Part shown: positions 8,641 to 17,343 of the stretch, in pieces
Layout of the letters: each line of letters opens with the position of its first letter
Numbering within the stretch: the stretch's first letter is position 1
NCBI RefSeq assembly: GCF_010725885.1
Contig: NZ_AP022600.1
Location: forward strand, 4,774,001-4,838,000
DNA from: Mycolicibacterium tokaiense
GTDB lineage: Bacteria > Actinomycetota > Actinomycetes > Mycobacteriales > Mycobacteriaceae
Direction of reading: 5' to 3'
DNA length: 64,000 bases
Translations under genes and position numbers: made by a program
Notes under the pieces: model-generated
What the model was told of the DNA's origin: nothing
Seen by the model: the letters and a program-made list of their open reading frames with translations, nothing else
Databases searched by the model: none

Positions 8641-9318
8641 GTGGTGCGCGCCCTGGTTTTCGACGTCTTCGGCACGCTCGTCGACTGGCGCAGCGGTGTC
8701 GCCGAGGCATTCCGAGCGGCCGACGTCCCCGGTGATCCGGGTGAGCTCGCCGACGCGTGGCGGGCGCGGTACCGGCCGATCCTGGACGCGGTCAACGACG
8801 GCCAACGGCCGTGGGGCACCTTCGACGAGCTGCATCTGGTGACACTGGACGATCTGCTCGCCGAACGCGGGGTGTCTGTGCCGCTTGCAGTGCGTCAGCA
8901 GTTGGTGCATGCCTGGCACCGGCTGGACCCGTGGCCGGATGCGCGCAGCGGGCTCGAGGAGCTGCGCCGCGAGCGAGTGGTGGCGCCGCTGTCCAACGGC
9001 CACGTCGCACTGCTGGTGGACCTGGCCCGACACGGCGATCTGCGCTTCGACTGTGTGCTGTCGGCCGAACTGGCCAACGCCTACAAGCCGGCGCCCCAGA
9101 CGTACTTGACCGCAGCCCGGCTGCTCGACGTCGCACCAGAAGATCTGATGCTCGTCGCGGCCCACCCGTCCGATCTGCAGGGCGCCCGATCCGCCGGGCT
9201 GCGCACCGCGTTCATCGATCGCCCTCTGGAGTTCGGGCCGCACACCGCGTCCCGGCAGGACCCGGCGGCCGATGTCTCGGTGGCTGATCTGCACGAGCTG
9301 GCGGTGGCGCTGCAATAG
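8641..9318 (+). CDS. HAD-family 2-haloacid dehalogenase-like hydrolase (type II)
   Basis: A 225-residue HAD hydrolase. Motif I is FDVFGTLVDW with the nucleophile Asp near residue 8; motif II is SNGH; motif III is the Lys in AYKPAPQTY; the acidic motif is VAAHPSDLQGARSAG. The length and the FGTLVDW segment match L-2-haloacid dehalogenases, which hydrolyse halogenated acids to hydroxy acids with inversion. The usual Trp in the AAHxWD motif is Ser here, so the substrate may differ. Starts with GTG 20 bp after the spermidine-synthase-like gene, probably co-transcribed. Confidence 0.85.
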   Translation: MVRALVFDVFGTLVDWRSGVAEAFRAADVPGDPGELADAWRARYRPILDAVNDGQRPWGTFDELHLVTLDDLLAERGVSVPLAVRQQLVHAWHRLDPWPDARSGLEELRRERVVAPLSNGHVALLVDLARHGDLRFDCVLSAELANAYKPAPQTYLTAARLLDVAPEDLMLVAAHPSDLQGARSAGLRTAFIDRPLEFGPHTASRQDPAADVSVADLHELAVALQ

Positions 9319-9332
9319 CCCCTGGACAGGGG
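9319..9332 (+). terminator. Small hairpin after the HAD gene, weak terminator candidate
   Basis: CCCCT and AGGGG arms separated by 4 bases begin immediately after the HAD stop codon. There is no T-run, and the stem is short. Confidence 0.3.
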
Positions 9333-9357
9333 TGCAGAAGGTGGCTTAGATGCACGA

Positions 9358-10224
9358 GTGATTGCTGAGCACGCCCGCAGCGGCGTTGCCATGGCCATCG
9401 GCGCCCAGGTCTCGGTCCAGCTCGGCATGGTTGTCGCCATCGGGCTGATCGACCGGATCGGCTCGGACGGCACCGCGTGGCTGCGGATGGCGTGGGCGGG
9501 GGTGCTGCTCCTGGTCGTCGTCCGTCCCCGCCCCTCGGCATTCACCTGGCGAACCTTCGGCATGTGTGTGGTTCTCGGATGCGTCACCGCCGCGATCTCG
9601 CTGCTGTTCATGGCCTCCCTGGACCGCCTCAGTCTCGGCACGGCAACCGCCCTGGAATTCCTGGGACCGCTCGCGGTAGCGGCCGTGCACGGCCGCGGAC
9701 GGCACCGGTACGTCTGGCCCGGGCTGGCCGCGCTGGGCGTCATCCTGCTGTGTGAACCATTCAGCGGCGGCATCGACGCCAAGGGGGCGCTGCTGGCCAT
9801 CGCAGCCGGAATCTGTTGGGCGGCCTACATTCTGCTGACACAGCGGGTCGGTGACGAGGTGGCCGGCGTCAACGGCCTGGCGATCTCGATGCCGGTTGCT
9901 GGGCTGGTCTCGAGTCTTTTCGTGAGCACAACGGTGTTCGAGAACATGACACCCGAGCTGCTGCTGATCGGGCTCGGCATGGCGGTCCTGCTGCCGGTGG
10001 TGCCCTACGTGCTGGAGCTGGTGGCATTGCGCTCGCTGACCACCGCTACCTTCGGAACTCTGATGGCGCTCGAACCCGCGTTCGCGCTCGTGGTCGGATG
10101 GCTGCTGCTGGAACAGGACTCCGGTGTGCTGGGCATCCTCGGTATCGCCGCGGTGGTGGCTGCGGGCATCGGTGCGGCCAGGGGTGGTGGCCGGGAGATG
10201 GCCGTCCCCCTCGAAGTCGGTTGA
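9358..10224 (+). CDS. EamA/RhtA-family DMT exporter
   Basis: A 288-residue protein with about ten hydrophobic helices in two EamA repeats (roughly 10-140 and 145-280). LGTATALEFLGPLAVA and TATFGTLMALEPAFALVVGWLLL are the paired signature segments seen in RhtA-type threonine/homoserine exporters. The protein probably exports amino acids or related metabolites. GTG at 9358 is the likely start. It is convergent with the secreted proline-rich gene downstream. Confidence 0.85.
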   Translation: MIAEHARSGVAMAIGAQVSVQLGMVVAIGLIDRIGSDGTAWLRMAWAGVLLLVVVRPRPSAFTWRTFGMCVVLGCVTAAISLLFMASLDRLSLGTATALEFLGPLAVAAVHGRGRHRYVWPGLAALGVILLCEPFSGGIDAKGALLAIAAGICWAAYILLTQRVGDEVAGVNGLAISMPVAGLVSSLFVSTTVFENMTPELLLIGLGMAVLLPVVPYVLELVALRSLTTATFGTLMALEPAFALVVGWLLLEQDSGVLGILGIAAVVAAGIGAARGGGREMAVPLEVG

Positions 10225-10234
10225 CCCGGCTCCC

Positions 10235-10825
10235 TCAGGGTGCCGGGAACACCGGAGCCGGCGCGGCCGGCCCCGCCGGCGGAGCCGGGAAGACCGGGGC
10301 GGCGGGGTCACCGGCGGGCTGGTCGTACCAGCCGGGAGGCGGCGGTCCGCTGAGCGGGTGATAGCCCTCGGGCAGCGCAGGACCGCCCAGCTGCGGCTCG
10401 GCGGAGTTGCGTTCCCCGGGCGCGGACGTGGTGGACTCCGGTGCATTGATCGACACGAAGCCCGGCGGCAGCGCCGGAGCGGGGCCGGCCCCTGCGGGCG
10501 GCGGCGCCGGAGCACCTGCGGGCCCACCGGCCAGCGCACCTACCGGGTCACCGCTGCGGGCGGCGCGCCAGATGTCGCCGAGGTAGCCGAACGGGCTGCC
10601 GGAGTTGCCCTGGCCGTAGGCCGGATTCGCCATCTGCGGCACCGGTGGAGGTCCGGGTGGCGGAGGCGGCATCGCCGGCCCGGGCGCAGGCGGCGGCGCG
10701 GGTACCGGCTCGGCAGCGGCAGTGCCCGCGGCGCCGAGCGCGCCCGCGGCGGCCAGCAAGCCGGCGAGTGCGACCTTGGCGGCCAACGTGGCCGATACCG
10801 GTGTGTCGTGTTCCCGCTCAGTCAT
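10235..10825 (-). CDS. Proline-rich exported protein
   Basis: A 196-residue protein. Residues 1-38 form an export signal (basic start, hydrophobic LAGLLAAAGALGAAGTAAAE). The mature part is dominated by Pro, Ala and Gly (PAPPPAPGPAMPPPPPGPPP near the start, repeated PAPP and FPAP at the end), with a short conserved-looking middle, FGYLGDIWRAARSGDPVGAL. Such small Pro-rich secreted proteins are common in mycobacteria and usually have no known role. ATG at 10825 is the natural start. Confidence 0.75.
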   Translation of the reverse strand: MTEREHDTPVSATLAAKVALAGLLAAAGALGAAGTAAAEPVPAPPPAPGPAMPPPPPGPPPVPQMANPAYGQGNSGSPFGYLGDIWRAARSGDPVGALAGGPAGAPAPPPAGAGPAPALPPGFVSINAPESTTSAPGERNSAEPQLGGPALPEGYHPLSGPPPPGWYDQPAGDPAAPVFPAPPAGPAAPAPVFPAP

Positions 10826-10964
10826 GAATCCCCGTAGTTCCTCTCGTATGGCGCCCGCGAGGCGTCCGTAAAGGATCGCAGGACCGACATCGCCCCTAGG
10901 CTAACGCCTCCACCGAAGATCGTCAGCCCGATCACACCCGCTATCGCGCCGGTCATCCGCCTCG

Positions 10965-12083
10965 TTACGCCTGGCCGGCGTCGTCGGCCTCGTTGGATGC
11001 CGGCTGATCGTCACCGCCACCGGCATCGGTGTCGTCATCGGTGTCCTCGTCCGCAGTGGGCGCGTCTTCGTCGGTCTCGGTGGTGTCGTCGGTCTCGGTC
11101 TCGGTCTCGCTGACCTCATCCTTGTCGACTTCATCCTCATCTGAGTCGTCCGTCAGCGACGCAGCCCTGACCGAACCTGAGCTGCGCGACGGACGTTCCT
11201 CGGAGTCGGACTCGTCCTCCTCGACAGCCGCGGTCTCGGCATCGGTGCCCGCGGGAACCGGCGCCTCGAACAGCTCATCGGCCTCCTCCTGGGTGGACGG
11301 CCTGTCGTACTGCGCCTCGACGTGTTCACGCCAGTCGTCGTTCACCAGATCTGCCACCCAGCCGAGACCGAGGTTGCGCAGCGGATCCAGGATCGGCAGG
11401 TCTTGGTCGACCACCATCTCGTAGGTGATCCCGCCGGCGGTCCAGGTCACCACGTTGCCCGCGGCTCGCTCAGCGTCGAGATCGAGGTCGTCGTAGACAG
11501 TGGGATGGACGAACAACATGCCGTACACCGCGTTGGCGACGGCCAGCACATCGAACCGGTCCGGCCAGTCGGCCCAGCCGTCGTACTGCTTCCACACCTC
11601 GGTGACCTCGAAGCCGGTATCGGTGGGGACCCTGGGCGCCCACGGCACGCCGTAGGTGTTCTCCGGGTCGCCGACCAGCAGGAACGACGTGGAGCCCGGG
11701 TCAACCGCGGTGGTCGGGGCGTAGTTGCGCAACCAGAAGCCGGCCACCTGGGCGCCCTGGGAGAAACCGAACACGAGCTTGGTGTCGGCGTCTGCGGTCA
11801 ATCGGTCATCGAGGCGGGCGGCGCCCTGAGAAATGGCTCCGTTCTCGCCGAACACACCGCGCCGGTGCGACAGGTCCAGCGAGGCCGACGTCGGGACCCG
11901 TTCGCACTCGTACACCAGGCAGACCGCTCCCCCGAACAGGCTGGGGGTGGTCTCGGCCAGGTTGTAGTTCAGCGGCTCCAGTGTGTAGGCCGTCGCAGCC
12001 TTTGCCGCCGGTGTCGCAGTCGGCGGGGCGGCAACCAACGCGCCGGCCAGCACCGCGATCGGGATCACCACAGATCTGTTCAT
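10965..12083 (-). CDS. Exported PE-PPE-domain serine hydrolase with acidic tail
   Basis: About 372 residues. A signal peptide ends near TPAAKAATA. The PE-PPE domain (about 35-260) is an alpha/beta hydrolase specific to mycobacteria and relatives: YNLAETTPSLFGGAVCLVYE, the nucleophile elbow FGFSQGAQVAGFWL with Ser, and DQDLPILDPLRNLG. No PE or PPE domain is attached. The last 110 or so residues are a disordered, strongly acidic Asp/Glu/Thr/Ser tail. ATG at 12083 gives a good signal peptide; an upstream GTG at 12116 would add 11 residues. Likely an envelope or secreted esterase/acyltransferase. Confidence 0.8.
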   Translation of the reverse strand: MNRSVVIPIAVLAGALVAAPPTATPAAKAATAYTLEPLNYNLAETTPSLFGGAVCLVYECERVPTSASLDLSHRRGVFGENGAISQGAARLDDRLTADADTKLVFGFSQGAQVAGFWLRNYAPTTAVDPGSTSFLLVGDPENTYGVPWAPRVPTDTGFEVTEVWKQYDGWADWPDRFDVLAVANAVYGMLFVHPTVYDDLDLDAERAAGNVVTWTAGGITYEMVVDQDLPILDPLRNLGLGWVADLVNDDWREHVEAQYDRPSTQEEADELFEAPVPAGTDAETAAVEEDESDSEERPSRSSGSVRAASLTDDSDEDEVDKDEVSETETETDDTTETDEDAPTADEDTDDDTDAGGGDDQPASNEADDAGQA

Positions 12084-12213
12084 CGAAAACCGCCCCCTAC
12101 CCCCCGCGTCACGCACGTAGTGGAGGTGACGCTAGCAAATCCAGCATTCCCTGGCGGGGGAACACAGCGGTTTGCTGCACGGGATCCGAAGCCAGGTCGG
12201 GTAGACCTGTGTC

Positions 12214-13611
12214 ATGACACGGTCTCGGGTGTTGATCCTCGGCGGCGGCTTCGGCGGCCTGTTCTGCGCGCGTCGTCTCGGCGGAGTGGATGTCGACGTG
12301 ACACTGGTGGACCGGGCCGGCTCCCATGTTTTCCAGCCGCTGCTCTACCAGTGCGCCACGGGGACCCTGAGCATCGGTCAGATCAGCCGGTCGCTGCGTG
12401 AGGAGTTGGCCGGTCATCACAATGTCACCACGCTGATGGGGGAAGCGTGTGACATCGACGTCGATGCGCGGCGGGTCACGGTGCGCCGACCTGACGACAC
12501 CACCTTCGGGCTGGATTACGACGTGCTGGTCCTCGCAGTCGGGATGCGGCAGGCGTACTTCGGGCACGAAGAGTTCGCCCAGTGGGCGCCGGGCATGAAA
12601 ACCCTCGACGACGCCGTGAGCATCCGGCGACGGCTGTTCGGCGCCTTCGAGATGGCCGAGACCCTGCCGCCCGGACCGGACCGGGACGCCTGGCTGACCT
12701 TCGCCGTCGCCGGCGGTGGGCCCACCGGTGTTGAGTTGGCCGGCCAGATCCGGGAGATGGCCACCCGGGCACTGGCCAACGAGTTCCACAGCATCGAGCC
12801 CCAAGACGCCCGGGTGATGCTCTTCGACGGCGGTGAGCGGGTGCTGGGCAGCTTCGCGCCGGCGCTCACCGACAAGGCGACCAGGATCCTCCAACAGCTC
12901 GGCGTCGAACTGAATCTGGGTGTGCACGTCACCGATGTGCGCAGCGACGGAATAACCGTCACCCCGAAAAGTGGTGGACCCGAACAGGTTCACCGCACTC
13001 ACACCGTGCTGTGGACTGCGGGGGTGGAAGCAGTTCCGTTCGCCCGCAAGGTCGCGGCCGCCTTGGGCGCCCAGACCGACAAGGCCGGTCGCATCGCGGT
13101 CGAGGCTGACCTCACGGTGCCCGGGCATCCCGAAGTGTTCGTGATCGGCGATCTGGTGGGACGCGATCATCTGCCCGGTGTCGCCGAGAACGCCATGCAA
13201 GGTGGTCTGCACGTCGCGTCCTGCATCCGTCGCGACGCCACCGGCGCGCCCCGGCGCCCATACCGCTACCGGGATCTCGGGTCAGCGGCCTACATCAGCT
13301 ACGGGCACGCCCTGCTGCAGGCCGGGCCGGTCAAGCTGTCCGGCCGGCTCGGGTGGCTTGCCTGGGGCTTCATCCACATCGCGTTTCTCACCGGCGTGCA
13401 GAACCGGATCAGCACCGTCGCCTCGTGGCTGACCACGATCGGGCGGGCTCGCCGCACCGACCGTACGTTCACCCTGGGCAACACCACCTCGCCGGAACAC
13501 CCGTACAACTGGCTGAAGTTTGTGCATCCCAACATGATTCACCACACAACGACAGGGGCCACCGCGAACCCGGAGGTTCGTGGTGGCCCCGTCGTCGACG
13601 CCGATCAGTAG
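12214..13611 (+). CDS. Type II NADH dehydrogenase-like FAD oxidoreductase (NDH-2)
   Basis: A 465-residue flavoprotein. The FAD-binding motif LILGGGFGGLFCARRL is at the N-terminus; the NADH-binding motif FAVAGGGPTGVELAG is near 165-180; the third motif, VFVIGDLVGR, is near 310; and AENAMQGGLHVA is the quinone-side segment. The C-terminal helices (WLAWGFIHIAFLTGVQNRI) fit a peripheral membrane NDH-2, which passes electrons from NADH to menaquinone without pumping protons. ATG at 12214. The last codons contain a 16-bp hairpin, and the 3' end overlaps the convergent secreted gene by 7 bp. Confidence 0.88.
   Translation: MTRSRVLILGGGFGGLFCARRLGGVDVDVTLVDRAGSHVFQPLLYQCATGTLSIGQISRSLREELAGHHNVTTLMGEACDIDVDARRVTVRRPDDTTFGLDYDVLVLAVGMRQAYFGHEEFAQWAPGMKTLDDAVSIRRRLFGAFEMAETLPPGPDRDAWLTFAVAGGGPTGVELAGQIREMATRALANEFHSIEPQDARVMLFDGGERVLGSFAPALTDKATRILQQLGVELNLGVHVTDVRSDGITVTPKSGGPEQVHRTHTVLWTAGVEAVPFARKVAAALGAQTDKAGRIAVEADLTVPGHPEVFVIGDLVGRDHLPGVAENAMQGGLHVASCIRRDATGAPRRPYRYRDLGSAAYISYGHALLQAGPVKLSGRLGWLAWGFIHIAFLTGVQNRISTVASWLTTIGRARRTDRTFTLGNTTSPEHPYNWLKFVHPNMIHHTTTGATANPEVRGGPVVDADQ
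13555..13590 (-). terminator. Strong hairpin terminator lying inside the 3' end of the NDH-2 gene
   Basis: A 16-bp stem (13555-13570 against 13575-13590, one mismatch) with a 4-base loop, CGGA. It begins 15 bp past the stop of the convergent small exported gene, so it suits that transcript, yet it is also coding sequence for the NDH-2 C-terminus. No T-run follows, as is usual for actinobacterial hairpins. Confidence 0.55.
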
Positions 13612-13874
13612 GTCGGGACGAACACTCCGTTGACCCAGACACCCCAGTGCTGCCAACCCTGGTCCCAGACCTGCGGGTTGCCCTGGGCCCAGATCGGATC
13701 AACCGGTTTGGGCGGAGCCCAGGCCGGCGGCGTTGCCGTGCTGGGGCCGGCCGGCGGCACCGGCGGCGGAGTCCAGCCCGGCTCGGCGGCAGCCGTCGCG
13801 GCGCCGAACCCGGCGGCACCTACAGTCAGGCCGCCCACCATGGCGGCCCCGGCGAGAACTTTCTTCCACTTCAT
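13605..13874 (-). CDS. Small exported Pro/Trp-rich protein
   Basis: An 89-residue protein with a clear signal peptide (MKWKKVLAGAAMVGGLTVGA, cleavage near TAAAEP). The mature part is about 58 residues, rich in Pro and Trp (PGWTPPPVPPAG, WAPPKPVDPIWAQG, WDQGWQHWGVWVNGVF). This type of short secreted protein recurs in mycobacteria without known function. Followed by the hairpin at 13555-13590. Confidence 0.75.
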   Translation of the reverse strand: MKWKKVLAGAAMVGGLTVGAAGFGAATAAAEPGWTPPPVPPAGPSTATPPAWAPPKPVDPIWAQGNPQVWDQGWQHWGVWVNGVFVPTY

Positions 13875-13984
13875 GACAGATCACTCCATTCCTGGGTCCA
13901 CTGCGACCCATTTCCTGTTGCGAACAGGATCTAACTAACCCGCGGACCGGGGTGATAAACCCGAATGTGACGATCGAGGTGATG

Positions 13985-14359
13985 ATGGACGGTGTGGAAT
14001 CGACCCGCGTGGACCGGTGGCTGTGGGCGGTGCGGCTGGCCAAGACCCGACCTGACGCGGCCGAGGCCTGCCGCGGCGGGCACGTCCGCGTCAACGACCG
14101 CACGGCCAAACCCTCCACCACGGTGGTCCCCGGCGATACCGTGCGCGCCCGGCTCGGCGACACCACCCGCATCGTCGAGGTGGTGCAGGTGATCCAGAAA
14201 CGGGTCGGGGCCCCGGTGGCCGTGACCTGCTATCTGGACCGCACACCGCCCCCGCCGAGTGTGCCCGCCATCCCCATTGCGATGCGCGACCGCGGTACCG
14301 GTCGTCCCACCAAACGCGACCGCCGGGTGCTGGACAGGTGGCGGGCCGGTCAAGGCTGA
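13985..14359 (+). CDS. S4-domain RNA-binding protein (Hsp15/HslR-like)
   Basis: About 124 residues. The S4 domain covers roughly residues 8-60: STRVDRWLWAVRLAKTRPDA, then GGHVRVNDRTAKPSTTVVPGD. This matches Hsp15-type heat-shock proteins, which bind the 50S subunit carrying a stalled nascent chain. The C-terminus is basic (RPTKRDRRVLDRW). The start is at the tandem ATG 13982/13985 behind GAGGT at 13976-13980; a GTG at 13952 is less likely. A membrane protein gene follows 34 bp later. Confidence 0.85.
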   Translation: MDGVESTRVDRWLWAVRLAKTRPDAAEACRGGHVRVNDRTAKPSTTVVPGDTVRARLGDTTRIVEVVQVIQKRVGAPVAVTCYLDRTPPPPSVPAIPIAMRDRGTGRPTKRDRRVLDRWRAGQG

Positions 14360-14393
14360 TCCAATCGCGGGATTGACGTGCGACGATGTGCCG

Positions 14394-15167
14394 GTGACCC
14401 GCATGGCACACGTGCTGACGCTGTTGGGCGTGATCGCGGTACCGGTCATCGGCTGGTTCGCCGCGGACTGGTCCGGGGCCACCACCTTGGTGGTGTACTG
14501 GTTCGAGACGCTGGCGGTGTGCGGCTTCATCTGCGCCAGGCTGGCCCTGCACCGGCGCTGGAAACCGTTGCGCGGACACTTCGACTACCGCGGACCCAGC
14601 GAAGGGCGGAGCGCCCAGACCTCCTCGTTCATCTCGGGGTTTGCGTTGATCGCGTTCGCATTCAGCGCAGCGCACGGACTGTTCCTCGGCGTCATCCTGT
14701 TGTTGCTCAACCACAACGGGGTCGGATCGCTGGTCCAGATCGACTGGCACAGTGTGGGTTTTGGATGCCTGACGGTGGTCGGGCTGTTGGCCCTGGATTT
14801 TCTGATCGATCTCATCAGCCTGCGGCAGTGGACGTTCTGGCAGGTCGAGCAACTGGCCAACGGCGGACTGTCCCGGGTGATCGTGGTGCACCTGACGCTC
14901 ATCTTCGGATTCCTCGGGGTGGCCATCACCAGTGCTCCGGACGCGTTCTTCGGCGTTTTTGTGGTCCTCAAGAGCATGGCCGCGCTCAGTGGTGTGGTTC
15001 CCCAATACGAGCCGGCCGTGGCGCCGAAATGGTTGAGCTCCATCATGAATCGGGTGCCCAGCGTCCACCCGGGCAAGAAGTTCGAGGACTTCTGGACCCA
15101 GGATCGCGCCGACGAGCGAGAGCGCCGGGAGCGTAACGAACAACCCTGGGTACGGGGCCGGCGTTAA
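14394..15167 (+). CDS. DUF6498-type multi-pass membrane protein
   Basis: A 257-residue membrane protein with about six hydrophobic segments, for example VLTLLGVIAVPVIGWFAADW and ALIAFAFSAAHGLFLGVILL. A loop, TTLVVYWFETLAVCGF, matches the WxExxxxG-like motif of DUF6498 proteins as recalled. The C-terminus is charged (DEREREERRERN-like). Function unknown. GTG at 14394 (ATG at 14403 also possible) follows the S4 gene by 34 bp and may be co-transcribed. It overlaps the convergent SDR gene by 4 bp. Confidence 0.65.
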   Translation: MTRMAHVLTLLGVIAVPVIGWFAADWSGATTLVVYWFETLAVCGFICARLALHRRWKPLRGHFDYRGPSEGRSAQTSSFISGFALIAFAFSAAHGLFLGVILLLLNHNGVGSLVQIDWHSVGFGCLTVVGLLALDFLIDLISLRQWTFWQVEQLANGGLSRVIVVHLTLIFGFLGVAITSAPDAFFGVFVVLKSMAALSGVVPQYEPAVAPKWLSSIMNRVPSVHPGKKFEDFWTQDRADERERRERNEQPWVRGRR

Positions 15168-15979
15168 TCGAAGTCGGCGGTGGCGGCGTTGTCGCGTTGG
15201 GCGGACACCTCGATCAGCCGCTGCGACAGGGCGGCGGTCATCAGAGCCCAGGCGTCGGACCCCAGCACCAGGCGCCGGGGCGGGTGATCAGCGTCGGCCG
15301 CCCGGATGATCGCGGCCACAGTGCGTTCCGGGCTGTCGGGCATGTCCTCCTCGGCGATCGCGGCCACGTCGGCCGGGCCCCCGCGATACGAGGCGCTGAG
15401 GTCCACTCGGGCTGCGGCATCGAAGAACCCGGTACGCACCACCCCCGGTTCGATCAGCGTGGTGTGAATGCCGAAGGGTTCCACTTCGACGGCCAGCGCG
15501 TCATAGAAGCCCTCGATGCCCCACTTGGTGACGTGATACAGCGAGAAGGCGGGGAAGGTGATCTGTCCGCCCATGCTCGACATCTGCATCAGATGGCCGC
15601 CGCCCTGGGCGCGCAGTCGCGGCACCACCGCTCTGGCCAGCTGGATACTGGCGGTCAAATTGGTCGCGATCATCTGATCGATCTGCTGGTCGGTCAGATC
15701 CTCGGCGACGCCGAACACCCCGTATCCGGCATTGGAGACGGCGACGTCGATGTGCCCCACCTCGTCGAACGCCTCGCCCACCACCTGCCGCATCGCGGTG
15801 GTGTCGGTGACGTCCAGAGCGCGCCGCCAGAGCCGGGCGCCGTAACGGGTGGCCAGGTCGTCGAGATCTGTCGGGCGGCGGGCGGTGGCCGCCACCGTGT
15901 CGCCCCGTTCGAGCGCCTGCTCCACCAGCAGCCGCCCCATACCGCGGGAGGCGCCGGTGATGAACCAAGTCGTGGTCAT
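15164..15979 (-). CDS. Short-chain dehydrogenase/reductase (SDR)
   Basis: About 271 residues, classical SDR. The cofactor loop is TGASRGMGRL at residues 8-17; AVSNAGYGVFG is the structural NAG motif; the catalytic Ser is in MQMSSMGG and the Tyr/Lys pair in LYHVTKWGIEG. The Arg-rich ATARRPTD after strand 2 suggests NADP(H). ATG at 15979 has GAGGG 8-12 bases upstream, better than an earlier start at 16003. Divergent from a LysR gene, the usual arrangement of regulator and target. Confidence 0.88.
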   Translation of the reverse strand: MTTTWFITGASRGMGRLLVEQALERGDTVAATARRPTDLDDLATRYGARLWRRALDVTDTTAMRQVVGEAFDEVGHIDVAVSNAGYGVFGVAEDLTDQQIDQMIATNLTASIQLARAVVPRLRAQGGGHLMQMSSMGGQITFPAFSLYHVTKWGIEGFYDALAVEVEPFGIHTTLIEPGVVRTGFFDAAARVDLSASYRGGPADVAAIAEEDMPDSPERTVAAIIRAADADHPPRRLVLGSDAWALMTAALSQRLIEVSAQRDNAATADFD

Positions 15980-16076
15980 GTGAATCCCTCTCTGTTGATA
16001 CAAGTCAACCGGGCGCGGGACCGTTGTTATCCATTCCGGTTATGAGAAGTTCGGCGAGTACCCATACGTAAAATGA

Positions 16077-17000
16077 ATGGCTACCGTGGAGCCCGTGGAC
16101 GAAGTGACGCTCGAAGGCCTGCGGGTGTGCCGGGAAATCGCACTCCTGGGGTCCTTCAGTGCGGCAGCACGCTCGCTCGGTTACTCCCAGCCGGCCATCT
16201 CACGTCAGGTGGCCGCCATGGAAAGCGCTGTGGGACAACAGTTGTTCATCCGCGAAGTGCGCGGGGTGAACCTCACTGCGGCGGGATCCGTGCTGCTCGA
16301 ACACGCGCCGCGCATTCTCGGCAACGTAGCCGACCTGCAGCGCAACCTCGAGAGCCTCGGTGACAGCGTGACCGGACGCGTGTCGGTGGGGGCCTTCCCC
16401 GCGGCCATGGCCGTGCTGGTGCCCCTGGCGGTCGCGCACCTGGGTGGTGAGCATCCCGGGCTTCGGGTGGCGCTGACGGAGGCAGCCACCCCCGCCTTGC
16501 TGCGCGACTTGCGCACCGCCCGTCTCGATGTGGTGGTGATCGGTGTGGGCGCCGGTCTGCCCGACTATGACCTCGATGGACTCCGGTCGCACCGGGTGTA
16601 CGCCGGCGACCTGTGTGTTGCCGTCAGCCGGCACCACCGGTTGGCCGCTTCGGCCGAGGTCGACGTCCGGGAACTGCTCGATGAAAGCTGGATCGCCGGA
16701 ACCGGTTCCACAGCTGAACCCCAGTTCGGCGCCTGGCCCACGCTGCCTGATCCGGTGATCAGGTATCGGCTGCGGGGCTGGCCGGCACGGTTGGGCATGG
16801 TCGCAGCCGGACTCGGGATCTGCCTGCTCCCGGAGCTGGCGGCCCGCTCGGTCCCCGCGGGCGTGGCCGTCCTCCGGGTCCGGGATGCCGGATGGAGCGG
16901 CCGGGCCACCCTGGCGCTCACTCGGGAGGACCCGGCGCCGTCTCTGACCGCTGTGGTGGCCGCGCTGCGCGCCGCTGCCGGCGATATCGCCGCACCCTGA
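16077..17000 (+). CDS. LysR family transcriptional regulator
   Basis: A 307-residue LTTR. The N-terminal winged helix contains LLGSFSAAARSLGYSQPAISRQVAAME, the canonical LysR HTH. The rest (about 95-300) is a periplasmic-binding-protein-like effector domain (GRVSVGAFPAAMAVLVPLAV, LDVVVIGVGAG, GMVAAGLGICLLPE). It probably controls the divergent SDR gene and itself; the 97-bp gap between them is the expected operator zone but shows no clean long palindrome. The inducer is unknown. Confidence 0.9.
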   Translation: MATVEPVDEVTLEGLRVCREIALLGSFSAAARSLGYSQPAISRQVAAMESAVGQQLFIREVRGVNLTAAGSVLLEHAPRILGNVADLQRNLESLGDSVTGRVSVGAFPAAMAVLVPLAVAHLGGEHPGLRVALTEAATPALLRDLRTARLDVVVIGVGAGLPDYDLDGLRSHRVYAGDLCVAVSRHHRLAASAEVDVRELLDESWIAGTGSTAEPQFGAWPTLPDPVIRYRLRGWPARLGMVAAGLGICLLPELAARSVPAGVAVLRVRDAGWSGRATLALTREDPAPSLTAVVAALRAAAGDIAAP

Positions 17001-17004
17001 GGAC

Positions 17005-17292
17005 TCACCCGGGATCGGGCACCTGGGCTTGCCAGCGTCGCCGGCGCTGCTGCTCGGTCTGCTCCCACCAGGGCGGGCTCCCGCGCTCCCCCAGAGCCAC
17101 CTTCGCGGCCTGCACCCCGGCCCGCGCCGCCGCCTCGCCCTCGGTGCCCTTGGTGCGACGGACCTCCCGTCGCCACGCCATCAGCACGCGGGTCAGCTCG
17201 GCTCGGCGCGCCTCCGGGATCATCGGGTCCGTCGCACGCCACCGGCGGCCGTCGATCAGGAAGTGGTGACCGTCGTCGGTCAGCTCGGGCAT
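17005..17292 (-). CDS. Small conserved-looking protein of unknown function
   Basis: A 95-residue protein: MPELTDDGHHFLIDGRRWRA, then a basic helical region with RRAELTRVLMAWRREVRR and a C-terminal PWWEQTEQQRRRRWQ. It resembles a family of small actinobacterial proteins that pipelines sometimes label as Tol-related, with no real evidence. No signal or membrane segment. ATG at 17292 was chosen; longer reading would run into the divergent DUF3253 gene. Convergent with LysR, 4 bp away. Confidence 0.6.
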   Translation of the reverse strand: MPELTDDGHHFLIDGRRWRATDPMIPEARRAELTRVLMAWRREVRRTKGTEGEAAARAGVQAAKVALGERGSPPWWEQTEQQRRRRWQAQVPDPG

Positions 17293-17343
17293 CGCTGTGG
17301 ATAGCCTGCGGGCCCGAACCGGAAACCGGGTATCCGCGACGGC

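Noticed and set aside
5837..8710. A very long antisense reading frame across the diguanylate cyclase and spermidine-synthase-like genes
   Set aside because: It has the Arg/His/Gln/Gly-rich composition expected from the complement of high-GC coding DNA, and the opposite strand has clear domains and ribosome sites.
10897..10905. TAGGCTAAC near the proline-rich secreted gene as an iron box
   Set aside because: Only half of the IdeR consensus matches; the other arm is lost, unlike the site at 51302.
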